From Asaia bogorensis_B (GTDB taxonomy: Bacteria; Pseudomonadota; Alphaproteobacteria; Acetobacterales; Acetobacteraceae): a stretch of 64,000 bases of DNA. This document shows, in pieces, positions 25,895 to 33,767 of the stretch (positions are counted from its first letter, which is position 1; each line of letters opens with the position of its first letter). Position numbers and translations under genes: made by a program. The stretch lies in the NCBI RefSeq assembly GCF_900465315.1, contig NZ_UBIX01000013.1, one strand, 5' to 3'. A model generated the notes under the pieces. That model ran no database searches. It saw only the letters and a list, made by a program, of their open reading frames with translations, and had not been told where the DNA came from.

Positions 25895-28453
25895 ATGAAA
25901 CGTCTGACTGCGGCGCTCATCGTCATTCTGGTGCTGGCGGCAGGCCTGGCCGTGACGGCCCATATCCTGATCGATCGCTCATCGCTGAAGCAAGATGTGA
26001 TTGCCGCGGTCAAGCGACAGACCGGCCGTGATCTCGCGATGGCGCGTTTCTCGGTAGGCGTGCTGCCCTGGCCGTCCTTCAGCGCCTATCAGGTGACGCT
26101 GTCTGACGAGGGGGGCGATGGCGTGACGCCGATGCTGCGCGCACGCGACATCCGCGCGTCGATCGCGCTCATTCCGTTGCTTTGGCGTGAGATCCGTCTC
26201 GAAAACCTGACGGTGATGCGCGGTGCGTTGACCCTGCATCGCGACGAATCCGGGGTGGCAAACTGGGTCTTTCATCCACTGACGGGCAAATCCGGTTCTC
26301 CAACCGGACATGCCTCTCACCCGCAAGCGCGATGGAAGCTGCAGATTGGCTCTGCCAAGCTTGATAACATGGCGATCTCCCTCGATGACAGACAGGGTCA
26401 TCACAGCGGTGCCATGAGCGTGGAGCGAGCCGAGTTCGACGGTCTTTCTTCCCCTGCTCCCTATCTCGATGTCCACGGGCGTCGCGGGGATGCCCCGTTT
26501 CGTGTCAATGGCCATATCGGCCCGCTTTCGCTGTTTCAGGGGGCTAACCCTCCTTGGGCAGTCAGTCTTGGTGCGACATTGGGGAGGGACAGCAAACAGC
26601 AGGACTGGTTGAATTTCGACGGGCAGATCACCGATATGCGCCATTTCCATGGTTTTTCGGGCGTATTGCGTGGTGAACTGGCCTCCCTCAAGGATGTCGA
26701 ATCCCTCTTCCCGAATGCCAACCTGCCAGATGTGAAAGGGCTGGGGGGCGAGATCGGGGTGTTCGATGCGGATCCGCAAGCAGAAGGCAGCGGTCTCGAT
26801 CTCTCGCGGCTTGGCGTGAACCATGTGCATATGCATGCTGATTCCAGCCCGGCATGGCATGGGCTGACATTCAGCGCAGTTCATGCCGATGCCGACACGC
26901 TCTCTTCGGCCCTGACGGTGAGTGCCGTCGTCAACGGTGCGATGATCAGCGAACTGGCACCGGGCGTCGCCATGCAAGGACGTTTTGGAACCCTGGCCCA
27001 AGCTGGGACGGCCTGGCAATCCGGACTTGCAACGCCGCTCCCGGTGGCGGTGGATCTGCGGGATGTGTCCAAGATCGGGACTGGTTCGGGGCTTACGGCC
27101 CATCTCTCCGGTCAGATCGGCGCGGATGACTCCACGCTTGCTCTGGAAGGGCAGGCGCGTACGCTCGTTGTCATGCAGGCGGCGCTGCATGATGTGACAT
27201 TCAAGGGTGAGGTGCTGCGCGACACGTCCGGATCCATTCAGATCAAGGGACTGAATCTCACAAGCCATGAGGCGACGGGCGTGGTGGATGCCTCCATGAA
27301 GGCCCCCCTGCCATCTGCCATAGACGGAAGACTACTGTTCTCCGCTCTTGACCTCGATGCCCTCAAGGGGCTGTGGCTGGGTCGACGTGATGAGGGAACC
27401 GGGGCGGCAGCGCAAGCCGCTGTGCCAGCCGGCCCAGGCGCCTCGGGGGCTTCGTCTCCCGCACCCTCAGCGACCTCGCCTGCACAGACGCCAATCGCGG
27501 GTCTGACCGGGGTAGCCGGCAACAGCGCTGCAGCGCCTCAGACGGCGGCTAAGACAGCTGCGTCTACCGGCACTATGGGCGATACCGACAGCATGACGGT
27601 CTTGCAGCGCTTCATTGACCAGGGGCAGGCATCGATCGATGTCTCTGCCGCAAAACTGCGTTTCAATGGTGATGACTACAGCGATGTCTCCGGGCATATC
27701 GCGCTCAGCAACGCCAAGCTGGCCATCGAGTCGATCAAGGGGGCGGGCAATGGCATGACGCTCGCCGGGCGAGCCGTATACGACCGGGGTGTGTCGCCTG
27801 CATCTTTAAGTATCGTTTTTTCCCCGGTGCTTTTCCCGGCCACGCTGGCGCAGACGCTGCTTTCTATCCCGGACCTGTTTCATGGGCCACTGATGCTGGT
27901 GGGTGAGCTCGATGCAAGGGGCGAGACGCGCGCAGCGATGCGCGACACCCTGCAGGGGCATCTGGGTCTTTCCATGGTGGGTGGCACGATCGATACCAGC
28001 AGGCTTGGGGCCTATCTGGGTGATGCGGCGCGCTCGCTGCTTTCGCATCGTGAACTGCCGGTGCGCTGCCTTGGGCTTCACGCCCGGTTCGAGGGAGGGC
28101 AGGCCCAACTCGATACGATCGGTATGGAGGCTGGTGCGCTTACCCTGTCTGGCCACGGTGTTTACGGTCTCGCTGACGAAATGCTCGACCTGCATCTGGT
28201 GCCGCGTATCGGCTTTGGTGGCACGGGGGCTTCAACCCCGGTACTGGTCAAGGGAACGCTCGATGCCCCCAAGGCAAGCCAGGAGGCGACTGAAGGAGGA
28301 CGTTTCCAGCTGACAATCGGCGGCAGCCAGCCCGATACCTGTCCCGATATCCTCTCCGCCGCGCGTGAGAACATGTCAGGTGAAGCAGCGCCTGAGCGCA
28401 AGAAGCATTCGCAGGCCTCTGAATTGCTGCATGGTTTGGGGATATTACATTGA
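25895..28453 (+). CDS. AsmA family protein
   Basis: 852 residues: membrane anchor at residues 5-25 (ALIVILVLAAGLAVTAHILI), the AsmA N-terminal pattern VKRQTGRDLAMARFSVGVLPWPSF with ARDIRASIALIPLLWREIRLENL, and a long beta-rich periplasmic region with a Pro/Ala/Thr-rich linker near residues 505-560. The C-terminal domain keeps GHLGLSMVGGTIDTSRLG. It is the second AsmA-type gene in this window. The ATG at 25895 has AAGGAA eight bases before it. The stop overlaps the TTG start of the next gene. Confidence 0.85.
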   Translation: MKRLTAALIVILVLAAGLAVTAHILIDRSSLKQDVIAAVKRQTGRDLAMARFSVGVLPWPSFSAYQVTLSDEGGDGVTPMLRARDIRASIALIPLLWREIRLENLTVMRGALTLHRDESGVANWVFHPLTGKSGSPTGHASHPQARWKLQIGSAKLDNMAISLDDRQGHHSGAMSVERAEFDGLSSPAPYLDVHGRRGDAPFRVNGHIGPLSLFQGANPPWAVSLGATLGRDSKQQDWLNFDGQITDMRHFHGFSGVLRGELASLKDVESLFPNANLPDVKGLGGEIGVFDADPQAEGSGLDLSRLGVNHVHMHADSSPAWHGLTFSAVHADADTLSSALTVSAVVNGAMISELAPGVAMQGRFGTLAQAGTAWQSGLATPLPVAVDLRDVSKIGTGSGLTAHLSGQIGADDSTLALEGQARTLVVMQAALHDVTFKGEVLRDTSGSIQIKGLNLTSHEATGVVDASMKAPLPSAIDGRLLFSALDLDALKGLWLGRRDEGTGAAAQAAVPAGPGASGASSPAPSATSPAQTPIAGLTGVAGNSAAAPQTAAKTAASTGTMGDTDSMTVLQRFIDQGQASIDVSAAKLRFNGDDYSDVSGHIALSNAKLAIESIKGAGNGMTLAGRAVYDRGVSPASLSIVFSPVLFPATLAQTLLSIPDLFHGPLMLVGELDARGETRAAMRDTLQGHLGLSMVGGTIDTSRLGAYLGDAARSLLSHRELPVRCLGLHARFEGGQAQLDTIGMEAGALTLSGHGVYGLADEMLDLHLVPRIGFGGTGASTPVLVKGTLDAPKASQEATEGGRFQLTIGGSQPDTCPDILSAARENMSGEAAPERKKHSQASELLHGLGILH

Positions 28454-29181
28454 GCCAGACGATCAAACGTTTCTGGAAGGCCGTTGAGGTCGCAGCGTAT
28501 GGGCCGGACGGGCAGTTCGCTGTCATGCTCGACGGCCGCCCTTTCAGACTGCCTGGCGGAAATATGCTGACCACCTCCTCTGCAAGGCTGGCTGACGCTA
28601 TTGCCGCCGAGTGGCGGGCCATCCCCGAAGGGGAGGCCTTTCGCACCGCAGATCTGCCCATGACGCAGATGGCAGGTACGGAAATCGAGCGTATCCGGCC
28701 TGACCGCGAGCAGATCATCGGTGGCCTCAGTGCCTATGGTGAAAATGATCTGCTTTGTTACCGGGCTGCCGGATCTCTTGGCCGGGAGCAGGACGCACTG
28801 TTCGACCCGGTTCTGTCCCTGTTTGGCAACAGACATGGTGTTGTGCCTCCGGTCACGCGCAGTCTGCTGCCGCTTTCCACCGCCCCTGAGCTTCACAGGG
28901 CTTATGGGGCCGCTCTTGAGCGTATGGATGACCCAGCCCTGACCTGTGCCGCAATCTGCGCACCTGCTACGGGCAGCCTGATTCTGGCGATCGGTCTGGT
29001 CGAGGGATGGGTGGATGCCGCCTCGGCGCGGCTTATGGCCAGCGTCGAGGAACGGCACCAGATGGCGCAATGGGGTGAGGACCATGCGCTGATGCAGGAG
29101 ATCGACCGCAACGCGGCCGATGTGGCAATTGCGTTACGGTATCTGGAGCTTTCTTACGGGACTGAGACGAATCAGGCATGA
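28450..29181 (+). CDS. ATP12-family F1-ATPase assembly chaperone
   Basis: 243 residues of the ATP12 family, found in mitochondria and alphaproteobacteria, which assists assembly of the F1 alpha subunit. Visible pattern: FWKAVEV, VMLDGRPFRLPGGN, AAEWRAI, LPMTQMAGTEIERI, YGENDLLCYRA and SLILAIGLVEGWVDA. The start is a TTG that overlaps the asmA-type stop as TTGA, so expression depends on coupling. No ATP synthase gene lies in the window. Confidence 0.88.
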   Translation: MSQTIKRFWKAVEVAAYGPDGQFAVMLDGRPFRLPGGNMLTTSSARLADAIAAEWRAIPEGEAFRTADLPMTQMAGTEIERIRPDREQIIGGLSAYGENDLLCYRAAGSLGREQDALFDPVLSLFGNRHGVVPPVTRSLLPLSTAPELHRAYGAALERMDDPALTCAAICAPATGSLILAIGLVEGWVDAASARLMASVEERHQMAQWGEDHALMQEIDRNAADVAIALRYLELSYGTETNQA

Positions 29182-29314
29182 TTTTGCCATGATCGGCCTT
29201 TAACCCATGCCTTGAGTGGTCATCACACTCGGTGACCATTGGTTACTCGACGCCCTCTTCGTGATTTATTAGAGGGTTGTCAGGTAATCAGAAGAATTTC
29301 TGCAAGGATCAGGT

Positions 29315-29488
29315 ATGTCTTCTCGTATTCAGGCCGTGCTGGATGAGAACGCCGCTGCTGCAAATCTCATTCGTCGTATTCCGTTCAAGGTGCGTTCTGC
29401 CCATTTCGTGGCACGTTGCGTCCAGAATGTCTGGCTGCTCCTTGCAGCAACGCCCGTCATTGTTGTGATCTGCGCCATCAAGGGCTGA
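29315..29488 (+). CDS. Small predicted membrane protein (57 residues)
   Basis: A 57-residue frame from ATG 29315 with AAGGA upstream: MSSRIQAVLDENAAAANLIR, a basic middle, then one hydrophobic helix (VWLLLAATPVIVVICAI). It is followed about 100 bp later by a strong terminator, which supports a real transcript. No family recognised. Confidence 0.5.
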   Translation: MSSRIQAVLDENAAAANLIRRIPFKVRSAHFVARCVQNVWLLLAATPVIVVICAIKG

Positions 29489-29585
29489 GTTTCGCCCATC
29501 CGGCCTGCGCCGGAAGGCGAGAACGCCCGGCTCCGAACCGACAAAAGGCGCAGCTCCAGCTGCTCTTGTCGGCGCATCAATGAAA

Positions 29586-29611
29586 AAAGCCCGGCACAAT
29601 GGCCGGGCTTT
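29586..29611. terminator. Bidirectional intrinsic terminator
   Basis: AAAGCCCGGC at 29586-29595 and GCCGGGCTTT at 29602-29611 form a 10-bp stem with a 6-nt loop, with A and T runs on the flanks. It serves the 57-residue gene on the plus strand and ispDF on the minus strand. Confidence 0.85.
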
Positions 29612-29637
29612 CTGCTTTCATACGCTCTGTATGTCGT

Positions 29638-30801
29638 TCAGGGAACAAGCACTGTGGCGACAGCTGTGGCGGCAATGCCCTCTTCGCGGCCCGTGAAGCC
29701 GAGGCGCTCTGAGGTGGTTGCCTTGACCGAGATGCGTTCAACATTGACCTGAAGCAGGGAGGCAAGGCGCTCACGCATGGCCTGAGCGTGGGGGCCGATC
29801 TTGGGACGCTCGCAGATGAGCGTTACATCGGCATTGATCAGCATGCCGCCGCGCTGGCGGATACGCTCGCCTGCGTGAATCAGGAAACGCGCGGAATCCA
29901 TATCCTTCCACTCATTATCCGTAGGCGGAAAATGGCGGCCGATATCTCCCTCGGCGAGCGCACCATAGATGGCGTCGCACAGGGTGTGGATACCGACATC
30001 AGCGTCGGAATGGCCCGCCAGCCCGCGATCATGGGGAATGGTGATACCACAGAGGATCAGGGGACGGCCGGCCTCGAAGGCATGAACGTCATAGCCCAGC
30101 CCCGTGCGCGGGAGTGGGGTCGAGCCGAGCAGTCGTTCGAGACGCACGAGATCCTCCGGTAGGGTCAGTTTGATGTTATCCTCAGCGCCCTGGACGAGGG
30201 CAACCGGATGACCCGCGGCTTCGAGCAGGGCGGCGTCATCAGTGACAGGCCCTTGATGCGTACGGTGCAGGTCGAGCAGAAGCGGGAAATGGAAGCCTTG
30301 CGGGGTCTGGGCACGCCACAGGGAGTCGCGGCAAACGGTTGTGTCGACCAGGCCGTCGCGACCGCGCTTGAGCGTATCCGCCACGGCGACCGCTGGTATG
30401 GCCCCCGGATGCTTTTCAAGCGCCTTGAGCACGTTCCGTACCACCTCGGCGGGCACGTAGGGGCGTGCGCCATCATGGACCAGAACAAGATCGGGTGGCT
30501 CGGGCAGGCGCGCTAGGGCCTCAAGCCCGGCGCGCACGCTGTCCTGACGTTCACGCCCACCTGCGACAGGCGGCAATGTCTCGATCCCGTCGAGGGCCTG
30601 CAGCAGCAGCGGGTCATCACCAACTGGCTGGATAAGGGTCACATGGTCGCGCAGCGCTTCAGCTGCGTGGCGAATGACGGTTTTGCCACCAAGCAGCAGG
30701 TACTGCTTTGGCATGGCAGACAGGCCGGTGGCCGGCGCGGCGCTGGCATCAGCGAAGCGGCGACCGGAACCGGCGGCGAGGAGGATGGCAGCAATACGCA
30801 T
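29638..30801 (-). CDS. ispDF: Bifunctional IspD/IspF isoprenoid enzyme
   Basis: 387 residues fusing two MEP-pathway enzymes. Residues 1 to about 225 are IspD (CTP-binding ILLAAGSGRRF, LVHDGARPYV, RAQTPQGF); residues about 230 to 387 are IspF (GLGYDVHAFEAG, AGHSDADVGIHTLCDAIYGA, SVKATTSERLGFTGREEGIA). IspD makes CDP-methylerythritol; IspF makes the cyclodiphosphate. The fusion is typical of alphaproteobacteria. The ispE step between them is not encoded here. It stands as a single gene between two terminators. Confidence 0.96.
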   Translation of the reverse strand: MRIAAILLAAGSGRRFADASAAPATGLSAMPKQYLLLGGKTVIRHAAEALRDHVTLIQPVGDDPLLLQALDGIETLPPVAGGRERQDSVRAGLEALARLPEPPDLVLVHDGARPYVPAEVVRNVLKALEKHPGAIPAVAVADTLKRGRDGLVDTTVCRDSLWRAQTPQGFHFPLLLDLHRTHQGPVTDDAALLEAAGHPVALVQGAEDNIKLTLPEDLVRLERLLGSTPLPRTGLGYDVHAFEAGRPLILCGITIPHDRGLAGHSDADVGIHTLCDAIYGALAEGDIGRHFPPTDNEWKDMDSARFLIHAGERIRQRGGMLINADVTLICERPKIGPHAQAMRERLASLLQVNVERISVKATTSERLGFTGREEGIAATAVATVLVP

Positions 30802-30845
30802 GATGTTCAGGGAATGGGGATTTGTCCCTGCCGCGTCAAGCCAAG

Positions 30846-30876
30846 AAAAAAGGGCCCCGCAGAGACTGCGGAGCCC
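30846..30876 (-). terminator. Intrinsic terminator of the sugar transporter gene
   Basis: On the minus strand, a GC-rich hairpin (arms 30867-30876 and 30852-30861, with one mismatch) is followed by a run of T (A-run at 30846-30851 on the plus strand). It lies between the end of the transporter gene and the start of ispDF. Confidence 0.8.
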
Positions 30877-30906
30877 ATGACCTGTGTGTCACACGTGAAG
30901 TGGGTT

Positions 30907-32310
30907 TCAGCGACCGATATCGCGCAGGCGGATACCCTTGTTGAGCTTGTGTTCGAGGGACTCCAGCGACACGCCACGTGTCTCAGGCACGAAGGCGAGG
31001 GTGACGAGGATGAACACTGCATTGAGCGCTGCATACAGCCAGAAGGTGTGTGAGGCGCCCAGTGTGCCAAGCAGCGTCAGGAACGTGGCGCCTACGACCA
31101 TGTTCGCAATCCAGTTGGTGAAGGTCGAGCAGGCAATACCGAAATCACGACCCTGGAGCGGCTGCACCTCGGCGCAAAGCACCCAGATGAGCGGGCCGGC
31201 AGAGAAAGCGAAGCCGGTGATGAAGAGCAGCAGAACCCCGACCGAGAGGTAATGCATCATCGTGCTCGAATCCTGACCGAAGGAAAGCAGGATCGCGAGT
31301 GCCCCCATGCCAATGGCCATGATGACGAAGCCGGCGACGAGCATCGGACGACGACCCCAGCGATCGACGAAACCGATGGCGATGAAAGTGGCCAGCATGT
31401 TGACCAGACCGACGATGGCCGTGCCCCACATCTGCCCGTCCTGACCGAAGCCGGCCACTTCGAAGATACGCGGCGCGTAATACATGACGATGTTGATGCC
31501 GGTGAGCTGCTGGACGATCTGCAGACCAATGCCAAGCATGACGGAGCGACGGAAGTTCGGGTTTTCGAGGAACATCGAAAAGCCGCGCTGCTTCTGTTGC
31601 AGGCCTTCCTGGATATCGCGGATTTCGCTCTCTGCTTCGGCGCGCGAGGCGCGCAGCGAGGCAAGCGTTTCGAGCGCCTCGGCATGACGGCCACGCAGCA
31701 TCAGCCAGCGCGGGCTGTCAGGAAGGAAAAGTGAGCCCACAAGGAATACGGCGCCCGGAACGGCGACGATACCGAGCATCCAGCGCCATGATCCCGAATA
31801 GGCGAACATGGCGTCCGAGATGAAGGCGAGCAAAATCCCGATGGTGATCATGAGCTGATACACCGAAATCAGGCTGCCGCGATGCTGTTCGTCAGCCACT
31901 TCCGAAATGTAAAGCGGTGCCACGAAACTGGCGATACCGATGGCAAGCCCAAGAATCGCACGTGCAACGATAAGCAGAGTGACAGAATGGGCCACGACAC
32001 AGCAGATGGCGCCAATCACGAACAGGGCGGCGCTGAAGACAAGCGCCTTCTTGCGGCCAAGGCTGTAGGAAAGACGCCCGGCAACAAGCGCCCCAAGGGC
32101 CGCACCGAACATCATGGAAGAAACGATCCACTCCTGAGCGGTATCACTGGCCTGAAATTCCTTGGCAATAAAGCCAAGGGCGCCGGAGATGACGCCGATA
32201 TCGAGACCGAACATCAATCCTGCAACTGCCGCAAGAATCGCAGCGAGCATCATTTTTCCTACCAGCGGAAGCTTCGTTTCCACTGGGGTGGGAGAGGTAA
32301 CGTTACTCAT
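30907..32310 (-). CDS. MFS sugar porter (GalP/XylE/AraE-like)
   Basis: 467 residues with 12 predicted membrane helices. Sugar-porter motifs: AGLMFGLDIGVISGAL in helix 1, GRLSYSLGRKKAL, LYISEVADEQHRGSLIS, LPDSPRWLM at the central loop, QQLTGINIVMYYAP in helix 7, DRWGRRP, and the C-terminal FVPETRGVSLESLE. These are proton-sugar symporters; the sugar is not readable. It is monocistronic, with a terminator after it and a long AT-rich region before it. Confidence 0.9.
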   Translation of the reverse strand: MSNVTSPTPVETKLPLVGKMMLAAILAAVAGLMFGLDIGVISGALGFIAKEFQASDTAQEWIVSSMMFGAALGALVAGRLSYSLGRKKALVFSAALFVIGAICCVVAHSVTLLIVARAILGLAIGIASFVAPLYISEVADEQHRGSLISVYQLMITIGILLAFISDAMFAYSGSWRWMLGIVAVPGAVFLVGSLFLPDSPRWLMLRGRHAEALETLASLRASRAEAESEIRDIQEGLQQKQRGFSMFLENPNFRRSVMLGIGLQIVQQLTGINIVMYYAPRIFEVAGFGQDGQMWGTAIVGLVNMLATFIAIGFVDRWGRRPMLVAGFVIMAIGMGALAILLSFGQDSSTMMHYLSVGVLLLFITGFAFSAGPLIWVLCAEVQPLQGRDFGIACSTFTNWIANMVVGATFLTLLGTLGASHTFWLYAALNAVFILVTLAFVPETRGVSLESLEHKLNKGIRLRDIGR

Positions 32311-32794
32311 ATGAGAAGACCTTAGTCGAGAAAGCCTTGGGGCCGGGCCTGCAGAGGAATCGCTGTTGTCACACAGGAAATCCCAAACTCCGTGTGATCT
32401 TTAAGGGTTTGTCACGTTAAATCAAACCAAAATCGTTGTGATCCACATAATGGGTTTCCGGGTGAATTAGAGACTAGTGGGTCGTGTCTCGAGAGAGCAG
32501 TCCCATGTCAAAGAAAAAGCAAATAGCCGCCTAATTCTAATAACTGAGAAAAAAGTAACCACGATTTATGTTAATTTAACCGAAAGGAAGGGACGGACGA
32601 GCATCTATTGTTGACTTGATCGCATACAGTATAAGAGAACTATAAATCAGCAATAAATAGAGATAAATACAAATTATTCTTTTATGATATAACTCTACCT
32701 CCAAATCATTCCATAACTACGCGAGACGTTCGTCAGGAAAGAGACCATTGTCTGCTCAAGCAATAAAGCTTTTGTATGTAAATGGATTGGTCTC
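32311..32794. other. AT-rich intergenic region with candidate promoters
   Basis: A 484-bp gap between the divergent transporter and repeat-protein genes, much richer in A and T than its surroundings, especially 32500-32720. It contains TTAATTTAA and several TATA-like hexamers. No gene is supported. The composition fits a regulatory region or recently acquired DNA. Confidence 0.6.
32608..32635 (+). promoter_or_regulatory. Candidate promoter for the repeat-protein gene
   Basis: TTGTTG at 32608-32613, overlapping TTGACT at 32611-32616, is followed by TATAAG at 32630-32635, 16 bp after the first hexamer. It would produce a leader of about 150 nt. Assigned by consensus only. Confidence 0.3.
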
Positions 32795-33565
32795 ATGTCT
32801 ATTCTCATCACAGCATCAAGGTCTCTGTCAGTACTTGCGTTTGCGGGTTCAGTCCTGGGTTTGGGGGTTGCGGCCTCGGCTTCGCTGCCTGGCGAACCTG
32901 CTCACGTCCTGTCGGATGTATCTGATGTTGCCTATGCTGGCCCGCGTCCGCCTGCTGGTCAGAAGTGGGATCCGTGCCTGCAGCCGGGCGCTTGCGTTGT
33001 CGAGAACCGTCAGGACGTTGCCTATGCTGGCCCGCGTCCGCCTGCTGGTCAGAAGTGGGATCCTTGCCTGCAGCCGGGTGCCTGCGTTGTCGAGAACCGT
33101 CAGGACGTTGCCTATGCTGGTCCGCGTCCGCCTGCTGGCCAGAAGTGGGATCCGTGCCTGCAGCCTGGCGCTTGCGTTGTCGAGAACCGTCAGGACGTTG
33201 CCTATGCTGGCCCGCGTCCGCCTGCCGGTCAGAAGTGGGATCCGTGCCTGCAGCCGGGTGCTTGCATTGTCGAGAACCGTCAGGACGTTGCCTATGCTGG
33301 TCCGCGTCCGCCTGCTGGCCAGAAGTGGGATCCGTGCCTGCAGCCGGGTGCTTGCATTGTCGAGAACCGTCAGGACGTTGCCTATGCTGGTCCGCGTCCG
33401 CCTGCTGGTCAGAAGTGGGATCCGTGCCTGCAGCCGGGCGCTTGCGTTGTCGAGAACCGTCAGGACGTTGCCTATGCTGGCCCGCGTCCGCCTGCCGGTC
33501 AGAAGTGGGATCCGTGCCTGCAGCCGGGTGCCTGCGTTGTCGAGAACCGTCAGAGCGTAGCCTGA
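32795..33565 (+). CDS. Secreted protein of seven 30-residue Cys-containing repeats
   Basis: 256 residues. Residues 1-30 form a signal peptide (SVLAFAGSVLGLGVAASASL, probable cleavage near ASA). After a 13-residue spacer come seven tandem units of 30 residues, each starting DVAYAGPRPPAGQKWDPC and continuing LQPGACVVENRQ; units 4 and 5 have Ile for the first Val. Each unit has two cysteines five residues apart (14 in total), one Trp and a PRPP turn. The chain ends SVA after unit 7. DNA copies differ only at a few, mainly silent, bases. The ATG lacks a strong ribosome site. I know no family; a secreted, disulfide-bonded surface or peptide-precursor protein is inference. Confidence 0.75.
   Translation: MSILITASRSLSVLAFAGSVLGLGVAASASLPGEPAHVLSDVSDVAYAGPRPPAGQKWDPCLQPGACVVENRQDVAYAGPRPPAGQKWDPCLQPGACVVENRQDVAYAGPRPPAGQKWDPCLQPGACVVENRQDVAYAGPRPPAGQKWDPCLQPGACIVENRQDVAYAGPRPPAGQKWDPCLQPGACIVENRQDVAYAGPRPPAGQKWDPCLQPGACVVENRQDVAYAGPRPPAGQKWDPCLQPGACVVENRQSVA
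32924..33553 (+). repeat. Seven tandem 90-bp direct repeats
   Basis: Units begin at 32924, 33014, 33104, 33194, 33284, 33374 and 33464. Each is exactly 90 bp, in frame with the coding sequence, and differs from its neighbours at only a few, mostly third-codon positions such as GGC/GGT and GCC/GCT. The near identity points to recent duplication or homogenisation; copy number is likely to vary between strains. Confidence 0.97.
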
Positions 33566-33643
33566 GCCGGTCTCCACTGTCAGCCTGACGAAGAATGGGA
33601 CAAATGTATCGATCTTAAGCTGTGGCTTATACGTTATATATGA
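33554..33643 (+). pseudogene. Decayed eighth repeat unit beyond the stop codon
   Basis: Reading on in the same frame past the TGA at 33563-33565 gives AGLHCQPDEEWDKCIDLK and ends at a second TGA (33641-33643). This aligns without gaps to the repeat pattern AG-(8 residues)-WD-x-C-hydrophobic, and the TGA stands where the repeat has Tyr. It therefore looks like a former eighth unit cut off by a nonsense change and since diverged. Confidence 0.6.
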
Positions 33644-33767
33644 TGTCGCGAGTTTTTAACGACGTGATGCGGTAGTTATTTTAGAGTATTGAGTGAAAGC
33701 GCAGTCACGCGTTGGGGAAAAAATCCTGATATCCGTCCCGTTCATCAGCAAGATCGAAGAGGGTACG

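Noticed and set aside
25979..27268. 429-codon open frame antisense to the asmA-type gene
   Set aside because: Low-complexity, His/Arg/Gln-rich translation without family features; the sense gene has an anchor and the AsmA pattern.
32924..33553. Regular direct repeats that might suggest a CRISPR array
   Set aside because: Units are 90 bp, contiguous without spacers, and in frame with a signal-peptide protein.
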